A program made the position numbers and the translations under genes. From assembly GCF_008831285.2 (NCBI RefSeq), contig NW_022204520.1, positions 1 through 40,744 on the forward strand: a stretch of DNA of 40,744 nt, in the 5' to 3' direction. Positions within the stretch are counted from its first letter, which is position 1, and the number at the start of each line of letters is the position of its first letter. Shown here piece by piece: positions 1 through 10,424 of the stretch. Below the pieces are notes generated by a model that saw only the letters and a program-made list of their open reading frames with translations, was not told the DNA's origin and ran no database searches. The stretch is from Nymphaea colorata. Taxonomy: Eukaryota > Streptophyta > Magnoliopsida > Nymphaeales > Nymphaeaceae.

Positions 1-440
1 TTGGGGGTGGAATCCTGTGCTCATCTTAACTTGGTACCCAAAGCCCTCTGTAATTGCCCCAAAACCTAGAGGTAAAACGCGATCTCGATCTGAGATGATA
101 GACTTTGGCACTCCATGCAATCTCACTATCTCGCCAATATACAACTCTGCGAGACTTTCTAAGGACTGACTGATTCTTATTGGCAGACTTCGTAAGTCGA
201 TCAACAATCACCCATATGGCATCATGTTGTCTTCTGGTGTGAGGCAACCCAACCACAAAATCCATTGTAATGTCTTCCACTTCCACACTGGGATATCTAT
301 TCTTTGCAACAAGCCTCCTGGCCGTTGATGCTCTGCTTTGACTTGTTGGCAAACTAAGCACTTTGCCACATATTCTGCAATTTCATGCTTCATTCCAGGC
401 CACCAAAATTTCTTCTCATATCTTGAAACATCTTTGTACT
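1..440 (-). pseudogene. Integrase remnant, truncated by the window start
   Basis: The zinc-binding part is seen as EIAEYVAKCLVCQQVKAEH near 335-395 (the C-x2-C half of the HHCC motif). The catalytic core begins with ITMDFVVGLP and WVIVDRLTKSA around 180-275. A second acidic motif, SIISDRDRV, lies near 75-100 in another frame. At least two frameshifts interrupt it. The catalytic Glu of DD35E would lie beyond position 1. Confidence 0.82.
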
Positions 441-751
441 GTCAGGGTGAATAGAAAACTTAGATTTGTGAGCTTCATCAAACAACTGACGCTTCACCCC
501 TTCATCTCTAGGAACCCATAATCTCTGCCGAAACCGCAATGAACCATCTCATCTTGATGCCAAAGAGAATCCGTCTTTTTGCTTTCTTCCATGTTCTTAG
601 CAAACTCTAGATCTTCCTTTTGCTTCATAACAAATTCTTCCATCAAAGGATGCCGAATCAAGCCCGTCATCATTGCCTTGTTCTCATCACAAATATAAGG
701 TTATCAAGCTATCACATCTTGCAATAATGTCCAAGAATGAGTCAACATACT

Positions 752-1312
752 TCACATTGTCGCCTTGGCATGTCTGCTCAACGCATCTGCCACCACATTC
801 GCCTTGCCTGGATGATACGATATGGTGAAATCATAATCCTTTAAGTATTCAATCCATCTCCTTTGCCTCAAGTTGAGATCCTTTTGAGAGAATATATACT
901 TCAAGGACTTGTGATCTGTAAACACCTCGAATGTTGCACCATAGAGATAGTGTCTCCACATCCTCAATGCGAACACAACTGCTCCCAATTCCAAATCATG
1001 AGTGTGATAATGTTGCTCATGGGCCTTCAACTGCCTAGATGCATAAGCCATTACACGGCCATGCTGCATCAACACACCACCATATCTGATCCCTGAAGCA
1101 TCTTTATACACCACAAAACCAGAATGACCCGATGGAAATGTCAGAATAGGGGCGGTAGTAAGCTTGTCCTTCAGAGTTTGAAAACTCTTCTCACACTCTT
1201 CATTCCAAACAAACTTCACTCCTTTTCTCAATAGCTTAGTCATTGGTGTAGCTATTTTCGAAAAGTATTGTATGAATCTGCGATAATATCCTGCCAAACC
1301 CAAAAAGCTTCA
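752..1312 (-). pseudogene. RNase H domain remnant (Tekay/Del-like element)
   Basis: A 183-residue open stretch holds the end of the RT connection ([11 protein letters not shown]) and the RNase H fold that removes the RNA template. Its acidic residues are seen in YKDASG, in the Glu of [12 protein letters not shown], in [10 protein letters not shown] and in NVVADALSR. The first Asp is preceded by Lys where the family usually has Cys or Thr. A TGA at 1310-1312 separates it from RT. It ends at 752-754, after which the linker to integrase is broken by several stops between about 440 and 750. Confidence 0.88.
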
Positions 1313-2050
1313 AAAATCAGGCACACTGCAAGGTGTCCTCCAATCCTGTACAGCTGACACCTTAGTCGGATCAACGGATACTCCATCCTTCGAGATCACA
1401 TGACCCAGAAAGTTTAACTTCTATAGCCAAAATTCACATTTGAGTACTTGACATAAAGCTTATGCTTGCGCAAAAGACCTAACACTCTTCTCAAGTGGTC
1501 TCTATGGTCTGCATCACTCTCTGAGTACACAAAATATCATCAACAAAAACAATAACAAATCGATCCAAGAACTCTTGGAAAACCCGATCCATGAGGTAAA
1601 TGAATGCTGCGGGAGCATTGGTCAACCCAAAAGGCATGACCCTGAATTCATAATGTCCATATCTAGTTCGAAAAGCAGTCTTAGAAACATCTTCCTCCCG
1701 TATCAAGAGTTGATGGTACCCTGTCCTCAGATCGATCTTGGAGAAAACCTTTGCATCCTTAAGCTGATCAAACAAGTCTTCGATTCTTGGAAGCGGATAC
1801 TTATTCTTGATGGTGACTTGATTCAACATACGATAGTCTATGCACAAGCGCATTGTCTCATCTTTCTTCTTCACAAGCAATACGGGTGCTCCCCAAGGTG
1901 ACACACTAGGTCGGATGAAGCCCTTGTTTAAGAGCTCTTGCAGTTGCTTCTTCAACTCTTCTAACTCTGCTGGTGCCATACAGTAGGGTGCCTTAGAAAT
2001 AGGAGCTGTCCCTGGTAACAATTCTATCTTGAACTCCACTTCTCGAGTTG
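1313..2050 (-). pseudogene. Reverse transcriptase remnant (Tekay/Del-like element)
   Basis: The RT palm and fingers are in one frame down to 1491. Visible blocks in order are [48 protein letters not shown] (first catalytic Asp), [13 protein letters not shown] and FVDDIL (catalytic Asp pair, about 1531-1548). Just after FVDDIL the frame is lost. The thumb and connection ([13 protein letters not shown], then LNFLGHVISKDGV) continue in other frames toward 1313, where an in-frame TGA (1310-1312) precedes the RNase H block. The catalytic residues survive but the protein could not be made whole. Confidence 0.9.
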
Positions 2051-2309
2051 GGGGCAAACTTGCCAATTCCTCAAGAAACACATCAGGATACTCACTTACC
2101 ACGGCAACATTTTGCAACCTCACCGGTTCAGCCTCATTGATCAACACATTGACCAAGAAGGCAACACTTTCATTTTTTATCCATCGCTTAGCCTTCAATG
2201 CAGACACCATTACCTTATCAGTTTGACTGGCCTTACGAGCATGAAATTCCACAGGCTGCATCTCATTAGTCAACATCTGTATCTGCTTCTTCCTGCAATG
2301 TATATTGGC

Positions 2310-2610
2310 ATAATGCGCATATAACCAATCCATACCCAATATCACATCAAACTCACTGAGACTTATGATCACCAACTGTGCAGGTAAGTGATGCTGATGG
2401 ATCTCCACGTCCACATCAGGTATATACTCACGACACAACTCTTGAGCATGCATAGACTAACAACTTTTAAAACATACGGCATTCTTCTAGCCGACACTTC
2501 TAGTGAAGTAGAAAATCGACTAGATATAAAAGAATGAGTCGCTCCTGCATCAAATAACACTCTAGCAATATGAGAACTGACAAGTAAAGTACCTTCAACA
2601 AGGTCGTGTG
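2310..2610 (-). pseudogene. Aspartic protease remnant (Tekay/Del-like element)
   Basis: The active-site motif reads FDAGATHSF, with the catalytic Asp codon at 2549-2551. The hydrophobic second motif FDVILGMDW lies near 2330-2350. The family motif is usually D-S/T-G; this copy has D-A-G, a variant I have also seen in plant Ty3 elements, so by itself it is weak evidence of inactivity. The two motifs are in different reading frames, with the break near 2455, so the protease is disrupted. It would have cleaved the Gag-Pol polyprotein. Confidence 0.8.
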
Positions 2611-3670
2611 CCTGAAGCTCCTCCACGGTAGTAGCATAGACACGTCCAGTCGTCTGTCGTGTGCTAGAAGGACCGGCCTCACGCTTCTTCAATTCTCTTT
2701 CTTTCTTTAAGGGACAATCCTTGATGAAGTGCCCCATCCTTCCACAGTGTAGGCAGGCCCCGATCTCTCGATAGCACGGCTTCCCAGGGTGCACACGCGA
2801 ACAAGTAGGGCACCTCTGAGAAGTCGGAGTGGCCACTGACCCCTGGGTGGCCTCACTACAGGTAGGCTGGTTCCGTCTGAAAGTTCGGTCATCCCGCCTC
2901 TCATAAGGCCTTGTCCTGCCCGCAAAGTGTTGGCGCGTTACCTGTGTTCGTCCACCTTGTGAATGTTGGCTTGCTTTCTTCTGTGTCCTCGCCCAGTCCT
3001 CTTCTATGCATCTAGCCATGGTGACCACCTTGTCTAAGTCACGAGGTCTACTCGTCAAAACTTTGCTTCGCAGTCCGTCCCGCAGCCCACGCACGAACTT
3101 GCCTGCCCTGGCCTCATCTGTAGTGTAGAGGTGCAGGCAATACACATCCAAGTGCCGATATCTCGCAATATATTCCTCCAAGCTCATTTGATTCTACTGC
3201 AAATCGAGAAACTCTTGCATTTTCTTGTCTCTAGCATACACTGAAAAGTATGTGCTGAAGAAGGAATCTCTAAACTGCTTCCATGAGATTGACACTTGGC
3301 CAGCGAACCGAATCTCACTAGCTGATTACCACCAATTCTTGGCATCACCCTTCAATAGATAGGAGCCATAGTTCACCTTATCTTCTTCTGGCACTTTCAA
3401 AAGCCCAAAAATACGTTCAACCTCCTCAATCTAGTCCTTTGCCTTGTCGTGACTACCCCCTCCTAAAAAGATAGGCGGCTGCATTGCCATAAACTGCTGG
3501 TATGACACTACCATTGCCTTCTCCCGAACTGGAGCACTGGTGTCCCCTGAAGGAGATGCATTACTCCTCTGATTACCGACCATTGACTGCACTAACGAGG
3601 TCAGCGTCTGCAACGTGGTCAGCAATATAGTCTGTTGATCCACAGGCGGAGTCTGCCTCGGTGGGGTTCA
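2369..3670 (-). pseudogene. gag pseudogene of the Tekay/Del-like element
   Basis: This encoded the capsid/nucleocapsid polyprotein that packages the element's RNA. One frame can be followed from about 3670 to 2369. It shows a capsid-like block (LLKGDAKNWW, then SWKQFRDSFF, then MSLEEYIARYRHL from 3187) and a CCHC zinc knuckle CLHCGRMGHFIKDC (C-x2-C-x4-H-x4-C), then runs into the protease. That frame is interrupted by stops at 3668-3670 (TGA), 3431-3433 (TAG), 3326-3328 (TAA) and 3194-3196 (TAG). Each is one C-to-T or G-to-A transition from a plausible sense codon. The frame is lost inside the protease near 2455. The true start codon is not identifiable. Confidence 0.85.
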
Positions 3671-4026
3671 GACACCCCTACCTAGCTGGGCATACTGGGC
3701 TCTGACGCACTGTCATCCCGAGGAGTATACGCATCATAATGGGCCGAACTGGGATCTCTGTGTGCCTCTATAGTCGGCCCAGCTCACTTCTTACCCCTAC
3801 GTTGATATTCCATCTGTACAGACAAGAAACTTCATCTCAAATCACGTCTAAGACCAACTCACAGGTCAAATCACAACATGCATTAGCACGAAGTTCAAAA
3901 CATAGATCACATTACGTATTTGTACGTAAAAAATCAAAACTACAATAACAATCTAATCAAATAAATGCGTACCTGGGCAACTTCACAGATAGGCTTTAAC
4001 TCACATCCATAGTGGGGTTTGCCATG

Positions 4027-4038
4027 GCTCTGATACTA
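4027..4038 (-). other. Primer binding site for initiator tRNA-Met
   Basis: The minus strand reads TAGTATCAGAGC two to five bases inside the LTR edge. The standard plant PBS complementary to the 3' end of initiator tRNA-Met is TGGTATCAGAGC, so this differs by one G-to-A change. It marks where minus-strand cDNA synthesis would begin and fixes the element's orientation. Confidence 0.8.
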
Positions 4039-4042
4039 AAAT

Positions 4043-7037
4043 TGTCACACCCCGACCTTTTGACACTCAACCATTTTTTTTTTCTAAACATCAAACATCC
4101 AAGTGTGACTATACAACAGTTCAAAAGAAATGAGCCAAGTAATTCAAAACAATGGGGCGAACTTTCATTTATAGAACAACATCATTTCACACAAAATCAC
4201 ATCCCTATACATGACAAAAATGCCCCAAAATTCTAACATTGATGCCTAAGAAAATAAGACATCAATACAAACGAAGCAAGACGCATCGACACTATACAAA
4301 CAAAACCCAAAACCGCCCCAATAGGACGTGAGTGAAGCCATCTGCTCAACTTGCTGCCCCTGGTCTGCCAAAACCTGAAAAAGAAAGCAAATGAAGGCTC
4401 AGCCTTCGCAGTACGTCAACAAGCCAGGAAAATGCCAAACCTTCACAAGTAAGGCCCAAATAAGAGAACGAATATCAACCCATCTATCATCATGTCGTGT
4501 CAGAGTACGACACGTAAAGGCCACTTGATGGCCACACTAACACAATGTCAATCACATGCGAAGCATGCTTAAACATAACACTTGCATTCATATCATTCAC
4601 ATACACATCAGTCACATGCATTCCATCATATACATCACATTTTCATTAACTTCAATGTATTAACAGTTTCTGTGGTTGCAAACACAGGCACATGCACACC
4701 GCGGGCGGCCTACAACCGAGAGACAACCACTGTGGTGGCTCAGAATGGTATGGATCTATCCATCCGCTACAGCGGTAGAGCACTCATCCCTGGATATGTG
4801 AGTTCCAAGGAGAGACACTCAACCTTCCCTAGGACACCCAGGTTGGGAAGGCGGGAACCTATGCTCCAAGCACATCACACAACAGAACCCTAGGGCCTTG
4901 CACCGCCTGTGCTCCGAACAGGCGAGACAAGTGGCAAAAGCGGGACAACTCCCAAACACACAGCCACATCCCACTGGCCTCTCATCTCTTATTCATTCAT
5001 TCTTATCATTATAGTTACACATTCTCAAGATTACTGGCTAGCACATGAGGTTAGTACACTTCACGAGTGCACCCATGCCTCCAATTACCTCCACATGAGG
5101 TCTATACATATAGTAACAGTCATTGCTAACCGTCATACCATAGGGGTACAACTACCCTCCAAATCATCCATTTGCATGATTGCCCATGGCAATGTATATG
5201 CAACAACATACACATTCATAACGATCATCTCATCAATCACATCAATCACATCTTTTGAAGACTTAGCCAAACCACAGAGAGTAGTCTCGATCTGCGGTTG
5301 GCTCGTAGCTGTCTTATGCAGTTATCATTCTATGATGCTTTCTAATGCACAATTGGGGTCGAGGAGACACTCGACTCGATACCCCGCCTCATCTGTCCTA
5401 AACAGTTATCAATTCTAGCATGCACATGCAAATGCGTAACATTTTTAAAACAAACGACTAATAACCTTTCTAAACCATTCATATCATATAAGCAACATAC
5501 ATATACTCATTCACTAGGCAATCAATCAATTAACATCACAATCCTAGGATCCCCTGATCCTAAGAACACACAATCACATATTGGCCTCAGGCAAGGATTT
5601 GCCTGGAATGCCGCCATACCTGTGGCGCGCTCACCAAATTCTTCAGAACTCCTCGAGCTTTGAACTCAAGGTCGACGGGACGTGCCCGGTGTACCTGCAA
5701 ACATAAACCAAAGGTAAGATTCCTACTAGATACCTAAACAATTCAAACAAATACAAACAAAATCATTGAGGCTCGTGTCATCGCCTCAAGAGGGGGTCGA
5801 CGGGTAGTGTCGACCAACAAGCTCTCAATTAGGCCTCCTCCTTACAACTTGACGTTGGCACAAAATATCAAAACCCACAACCATCAATCAATCCATCACT
5901 AACACCTTCCTCAATAACGTTCTTTAATTAAGACATCAACTCCAAAGTCACATCCAAATACGTATATTTTTCCCAATTAACTTCATGACACACCCGTTCA
6001 CAAAATCATGCGCTACGTGCACGCTAAGACTATTCTAAATCTTCCCCACAACCTCACAATCTCTACCATGCTTCCCTAATGCTTCGAAAATTAATCCATC
6101 ATGCTTAAATGATCATCAAATGTATGAATCTTCGCTTTCCAACGTAGTCCTAAGCTTTCACCCAAAAACAAAATCACTAACATGCATTCCAAATAATCAA
6201 TACTAAGCTCTTAGCATGCTCAAACAATAATTATACATGCTTTAGTACATAATATTCATTAAGTTGAGCTTGATTAGGTATCGCTCACCCCAAAACAGGC
6301 GTCCAAACTGCTGTAACGCCTTCGACAGCCACCTCAAGCGTTCAATCGATCTTCAAACAGCCAAAAATCAACTGTCGTCAACACCTCCCAAGTCTCCTAT
6401 TCACTATTATGAGGGGAAAGACAAGTCCCCTAGCTGCAAACCGACCCAAAAGCCATACGTGAATCAACAATCGACCAAAAGAAGTTCAAAAACAGAATCT
6501 GCCAGTAGGAGAGACCCATGGTAGTAGTGGGAAAAACTAAAACAAAAGAGGGAAAATGGCACTGACAGGGAGGGGAGACAACGAAGGACGGAGGGTTCGG
6601 GTAAAAGGTAAAACACAGAGGGAAGGGAAATCGAGCGGGGCAATGGGAGAAATGGTGAGGGGGAGACGGATGGGGTGAGGAGGGAGCTTTAGCAGAGAGG
6701 GAGAGAAAGAGAACATGCAGCAGGGGGGGTGCTGCCGAAGGAGGAAGAAGCAGCGTGGGAGGGAGGAGAAGAAGCAGACAGAGAGGGCGGGAGAGGGAGC
6801 TTACCCACGCAGCCGCCGTCGCCACCGCCACCGCTGCTGTCGCCGACGCCGGTCCAACCACCGCCACCACCCACCGCCACTTCTTCTCTGTGCTGGCACG
6901 GATAACCCCAGGAGCACAACGAAGGAGAACAGGGAAAGTCGAGGGAGGAGGGCCCTCGCGTCGGGCTTCTTCACGCCAACGGGTTCGGGTTCGGGTCTGG
7001 ACCCGATCCGGCTCACCTGCGCAAGACGAGCGTTACA
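4043..7037 (-). repeat. Probable 5' LTR of the Tekay/Del-like element
   Basis: The inner edge is well fixed: the plus strand reads TGTCACACCCCGACC from 4043, the reverse complement of an LTR ending in TGTGACA, immediately beside the primer binding site. The outer edge is a guess. On the minus strand TGTAACGCTCG starts at 7037 and would pair with the TGTGACA end, giving about 3.0 kb. Beyond it the sequence changes to a GGGGCGGAACTAGGGG-type motif that looks like another repeat. The outer 500 bp (about 6540-7037) is strongly strand-biased and GC-rich. The second LTR and target-site duplication cannot be checked here. Confidence 0.5.
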
Positions 7038-8190
7038 GCCGCCCTTGCCAGCCCCCTAGTTCCGCCCCTACTGTTCATAGAATCTATTCTATTTGTCACT
7101 GCAGATTGAAACTAATAGCTCTGCATGTTTAAGGAATAAATGCCATTGAAAAGCATTAGTGACACAAATTTAATATATTAATCCATGACAACTATAAAAC
7201 ACCACTACTGACCATTCAGTGAGACACACCACATGCCATCTATATTTGATGGCAGATCAAAAATGCCACTAAAGACTTTACAATGGCACATATTTATATG
7301 TCATCATTGATATTGTATGCAACCCAAGAATACCACAAAAGACCTTTCACTACTTCCAGCAATAGTGTGCATATGAATGTGCATCTACTTAAAAGCTAGC
7401 AAATATTTAGACCGCTTGGGTAAAGGATTAAAGCTGGATCCATTAATTATTAAAATATTATTTTATCATTCTAACCTTGTAGATATGATCTTAAGAACGA
7501 TTTTTTGAGAAATATATATTAAGTTGATCATTTTTTATATTAATAACGTTTTCTTCAAATAAACGGCTCTTATATCATCAAAAGTTTGTTTGTAGAAAGT
7601 TCAAATTTTGTATAAAGTTAACTTTAACTAAAACATGTTTCACATTAAATTAAATTAGTATTTAGAAACAGATGGTGAGGTTCACGATTTTTTAAAGCCC
7701 TTTTTATCGCTAATTTAACCAGTCTAGATTCTATCCCTTAATGCTCGGCCGGTATGTGGATGACCCACTTACTTCTCTTTTTCTTTTTTTCATTCTTTTT
7801 TTTTTAATGACAGTCAATAGTGTCGCCGTGGTCTAGCATCGTGTGGGATAGAAGATGCCTCCCCTTGCCTCTGTGAAAAGGGTGAGGCTGTCGCGCCTTG
7901 CCATCGTTGTCACAGCCCAACCTCGCTGGCAGAGTATCTGCCCGCCGTTGAGGGTATGGCAGGCTGTTGTTTCCTCAGGGCGGTGACTTCCCCTGCCCTA
8001 CCTTCACTGGCAACCAGCAAGGCACACCTCTTGGGGTCCACAACAGCATCCATTGCCTCAATTTTTTGTTTAATGAAGAAATAGTAAACAAAGGGAGGGA
8101 GGACACCTGCCCCCTCACCACTGAAAGCCTGTCGAGGCCTTTCCGTCGCCGGCAGGTCCACCGGACACAAAAGGCAGCAGCAGGCACTGA
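7038..8190. other. No gene seen; repeat debris, possible CACTA-like terminus
   Basis: 7038-7070 on the minus strand reads GGGGCGGAACTAGG, a motif type common at plant repeat edges. On the minus strand, 7371 downward begins CACTATTGCTGG and is followed by repeated GGCAT/GGCAC words to about 7119, which suggests the end of a CACTA element (weak). 7500-7680 is AT-rich and matches, reversed, 25755-25910. 7815-8080 is GC-richer and gives a short minus-strand ORF that I do not recognise. Confidence 0.35.
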
Positions 8191-8375
8191 CGGGGCCAGA
8201 AATTTTTTGATATGGAGCACTATTATAGAAATTCTCATTTCTAGAGGGGCACAACATATATAAATATGTAAATAATTGTAATAAATCTATGTAAAAATAT
8301 GTAAAAATAAATAAAAATTTTATTGGTGGTGTGGACAACTGCCCACGCCAGCCTATATGTAGCTACGCTACTGGC
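8190..8375. repeat. Transposon-derived fragment of unknown family
   Basis: This block has an AT-rich core (TAAATATGTAAATAATTG and similar) ending in GCCTATATGTAGCTACGCTACTGGC. That is a layout I associate with common interspersed repeats of plants, but I see no TIR, TSD or coding motif that fixes the class. Confidence 0.3.
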
Positions 8376-8510
8376 GGCAGCTGCTGGCAAAAAGGGGTGA
8401 GGCAACTGGTTTCTCCCTTCCTGCTGATGGGGAAGGTGGCATCACCTCCCCTTTCGATGATTTACTAGCATCCTTTTTTTTTAACAAATTTTGTGGCTGT
8501 CGAACAACAT

Positions 8511-8512
<2 letters not shown>

Positions 8513-8550
<38 letters not shown>
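8513..8550. repeat. (AT)n microsatellite
   Basis: About 19 uninterrupted AT dinucleotides directly precede the first copy of the 264-bp tandem duplication. A shorter AT run (8797-8814) sits at the junction between the two copies. Confidence 0.97.
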
Positions 8551-8555
<5 letters not shown>

Positions 8556-9060
8556 CTTTAGATTTTCAAAATCACTAAGAATTCGATCCAACATGATGGA
8601 TGGCTTAAAAAAAATAGTATCAAGTAACACTTTTATCTCTTAGTATCATCAAGTAACACGTGGCTCTGCCCCTATGTAGGTGACAGCTTCCCCTCCCTCC
8701 CTTTTTTTTTTGTGAAAAAAATATGATGTACAGTCTCCCTCATAGGAGCAGAGGTGACCTTTGATCGAGGCCGCGGCCTCCCCCTCCTCAAACAGCATAT
8801 ATATATATATATATACAGACTTTAGATTTTTAAAATCACTAAGAATTCGATCCAACATGATGGATGGCTTAAAAAAAATAGTATCAAGTACCACTTTTTT
8901 CTCTTAGTATCCAGTAACACTTGGCCCTGCCCCTATGTAGGTGACAGCTTCCCCTCCCTCCCCTTTTTTTTTTGTGAAAAAAATATGATGTACAGTCTCC
9001 TTCATAGGAGCAGATGTGACCTTTGATCGAGGCCGCGGCCTCCCCCTCCTCAAACAGCAT
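8551..9060. repeat. 264-bp tandem duplication (two copies)
   Basis: Copy 1 runs from 8551 to about 8798 and copy 2 from 8815 to 9060. Both start ACAGACTTTAGATTTT and end CCTCAAACAGCAT. They differ by scattered substitutions and a few small indels, such as the length of the T run near 8701 and 8965 and a 3-base difference near 8644. The (AT)n run precedes both copies. No coding potential is evident, and the ORFs it yields in several frames are low-complexity. Confidence 0.93.
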
Positions 9061-9074
9061 GGGGAGGCGATACC

Positions 9075-9426
9075 TTTTAATACTAAATGCATGAATAGGC
9101 TGGCCTGTAGGCCTCAAAAAGCATGAATAGTTGAAAACGGTGGAACAATTTCAAATGCAAATCAGCTGGGCTGTAGGCCCCCTCCCTTTTAATACTAAAA
9201 AATAACAAATAACTGAAGATATCGTAAAGAAACCAATAGAACATAAGGAAACCCTCAAGGTAGCCTACAGAAGGCAACAAGGATCCAAAACAAAGAAAAG
9301 AAAAGCTTTTAAGACCACTACCTTATAGAATTTTCCGGAATGGGGAAAAGAGGCACATCAATGACCTCACCACTAGGATTGTAACCCCTGAAACGACCTT
9401 TCTTTCCAAACCCCATCCAGAAATGC
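9075..9426 (-). other. Probable LINE 3' untranslated region and edge
   Basis: On the minus strand this is T-rich and non-coding. The words TTTAGTATTAAAAGG occur twice (near 9190 and 9080), each followed by a GGCCTACAG-type motif, which suggests a small duplication near the LINE's 3' end. No poly(A) tail or TSD was found, so the edge is not fixed. Confidence 0.4.
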
Positions 9427-9927
9427 TCACATACCTTCTATTCTACCATGGCCAACTGTCCTTTTCCCCTTTCTCCTTATCCCCTGTTCTCTGGAGCACA
9501 TAACAATGGCCTGCAATCCATTACGATAAAAACATATGGATTCTACCACCATATCGACATTGGATGGCACTTTCCCTGGATCTGATAGAATACCTGATGG
9601 AAACCACAGTCCCATCTATCTTTTATGTTTTTGAATCCACCCTGCATTGTCAACAGAAATCTTTCCATAGATTATAAAATTTATATCTTCTATCTCTTTC
9701 AGAATTAGTGTGCACTCATTTATCTCTTTCCAAATAATCCAGGTGATCATCGAGAAAAGGAGACACCAGCATTTATTTATCCAACTACTGCAAAAATTTA
9801 TTGAACTAAAAGAAGGAATAAAGATATTAAATTTTCCTCCCACATATTTCTTCACATAAGAAGAAAACTCGCAACATCCAAACAGATAAAAAAGAGACTC
9901 TTCCCTTTTTTTACAAAGGACACATCT
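9427..9927 (-). pseudogene. LINE 3' coding fragment: RT-associated zinc finger and RNase H-like tail
   Basis: From 9927 down, CVLCKKREESLFYLFGCC is the cysteine-rich zinc-finger domain found after LINE RT, followed by WIIWKEINE. After a stop at 9616-9618, WFPSGILSDPGKVPSNVD and the following residues resemble the first strand of the RNase H-like domain that ends many plant L1 elements. That second assignment is weaker. An open frame running up to 10134 is misleading: its first part is antisense LTR sequence and only the part below 9928 is LINE. Confidence 0.72.
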
Positions 9928-10327
9928 TGTTTCCCTAAGTCTGAATCTATTTTTGCATACTTCGCTTTTGCTAACTATGTCTTTGGTTATACTTTTGTTT
10001 ACCTGTGATGGAACACCCACCCACCGGTCCCAAATGCATATAAGGGATTCTGTATTTTGGGTGGTCGGCATTTGAATACTATAAGAGGCCCCAACCATCC
10101 TATGTAAGTAAAGTTGTGATTTCTTTCCAAACACCCTTGCTTACATCGCTCTTGCGATCAATGTAATTTATGCGCATTGCAAGAGCATCCCTCAAATTTT
10201 CTTGCGATCTTTGATTTTCTTGCACCCGCGTTATTCTCAAGTCTTCCGCAAACTCTTCAGTCCTTTAGGCTTACGGCGAAGGTGCTATCACCGGGCCACA
10301 CGAGCCGAAGAAAGTCCGCTCATGACA
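9928..10327 (+). repeat. 5' LTR of the Galadriel-like element
   Basis: It starts TGTTTCCCTAAG and ends CTCATGACA, followed two bases later by the primer binding site. It aligns without gaps to 14549-14948. A TATA-like motif, CATATAAGGG, lies at about 10035-10044; the 3' copy has CATATTAGGG there, so the motif is not conserved. Confidence 0.95.
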
Positions 10328-10329
10328 AC

Positions 10330-10344
10330 TGGTATCAGAGCCAG
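10330..10344 (+). other. Primer binding site for initiator tRNA-Met
   Basis: TGGTATCAGAGCCAG follows the LTR end after two bases. Its first 12 bases match the standard plant initiator tRNA-Met PBS exactly. Confidence 0.93.
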
Positions 10345-10424
10345 TTTGATCATCTGGCATGGTGAGGCATGGGGAGCTAGGTTGGTGTCAAGCTATCCAA
10401 TGATTGGCTGCTATTTGTGGCATC

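Larger units (their letters stand above)
1..7037 (-). mobile_element. Degraded Ty3/gypsy retrotransposon (Tekay/Del-like), 5' portion, cut by window edge
   Basis: Read on the minus strand the order is LTR (from about 7037 down to 4043), primer binding site, gag with a CCHC knuckle, aspartic protease, reverse transcriptase, RNase H, and integrase running off the window at position 1. Protease-RT-RNase H-integrase order is diagnostic of Ty3/gypsy. The gag, RT and integrase motifs (FDAGATHSF, FVDDIL, DFVVGLP, IVDRLTKSA) resemble the Tekay/Del chromovirus lineage, which often has multi-kilobase LTRs. The element cannot be active: the coding region holds at least five in-frame stops and several frameshifts. 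The integrase C-terminus, any chromodomain and the 3' LTR lie outside the window. Clade assignment is from memory of family motifs, not from a tree. Confidence 0.88.

Noticed and set aside
6430-7132. Overlapping ORFs on both strands rich in Pro, Ser, Arg or Gly
   Set aside because: They are products of strand-biased GC-rich LTR sequence. No domain is present and several frames are open at once.
7910-8338. 142-residue minus-strand ORF as a gene
   Set aside because: The first half is AT-rich repeat sequence and the second half shows no known motif. A chance opening across a repeat edge is more likely.
9928-10134. Start of the minus-strand ORF 9616-10134 (and the similar ORF at 14252-14755) as part of a LINE protein
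   Set aside because: These residues are antisense of the two LTR copies, which is why the two ORFs begin alike. Only the part below 9928 is LINE sequence.
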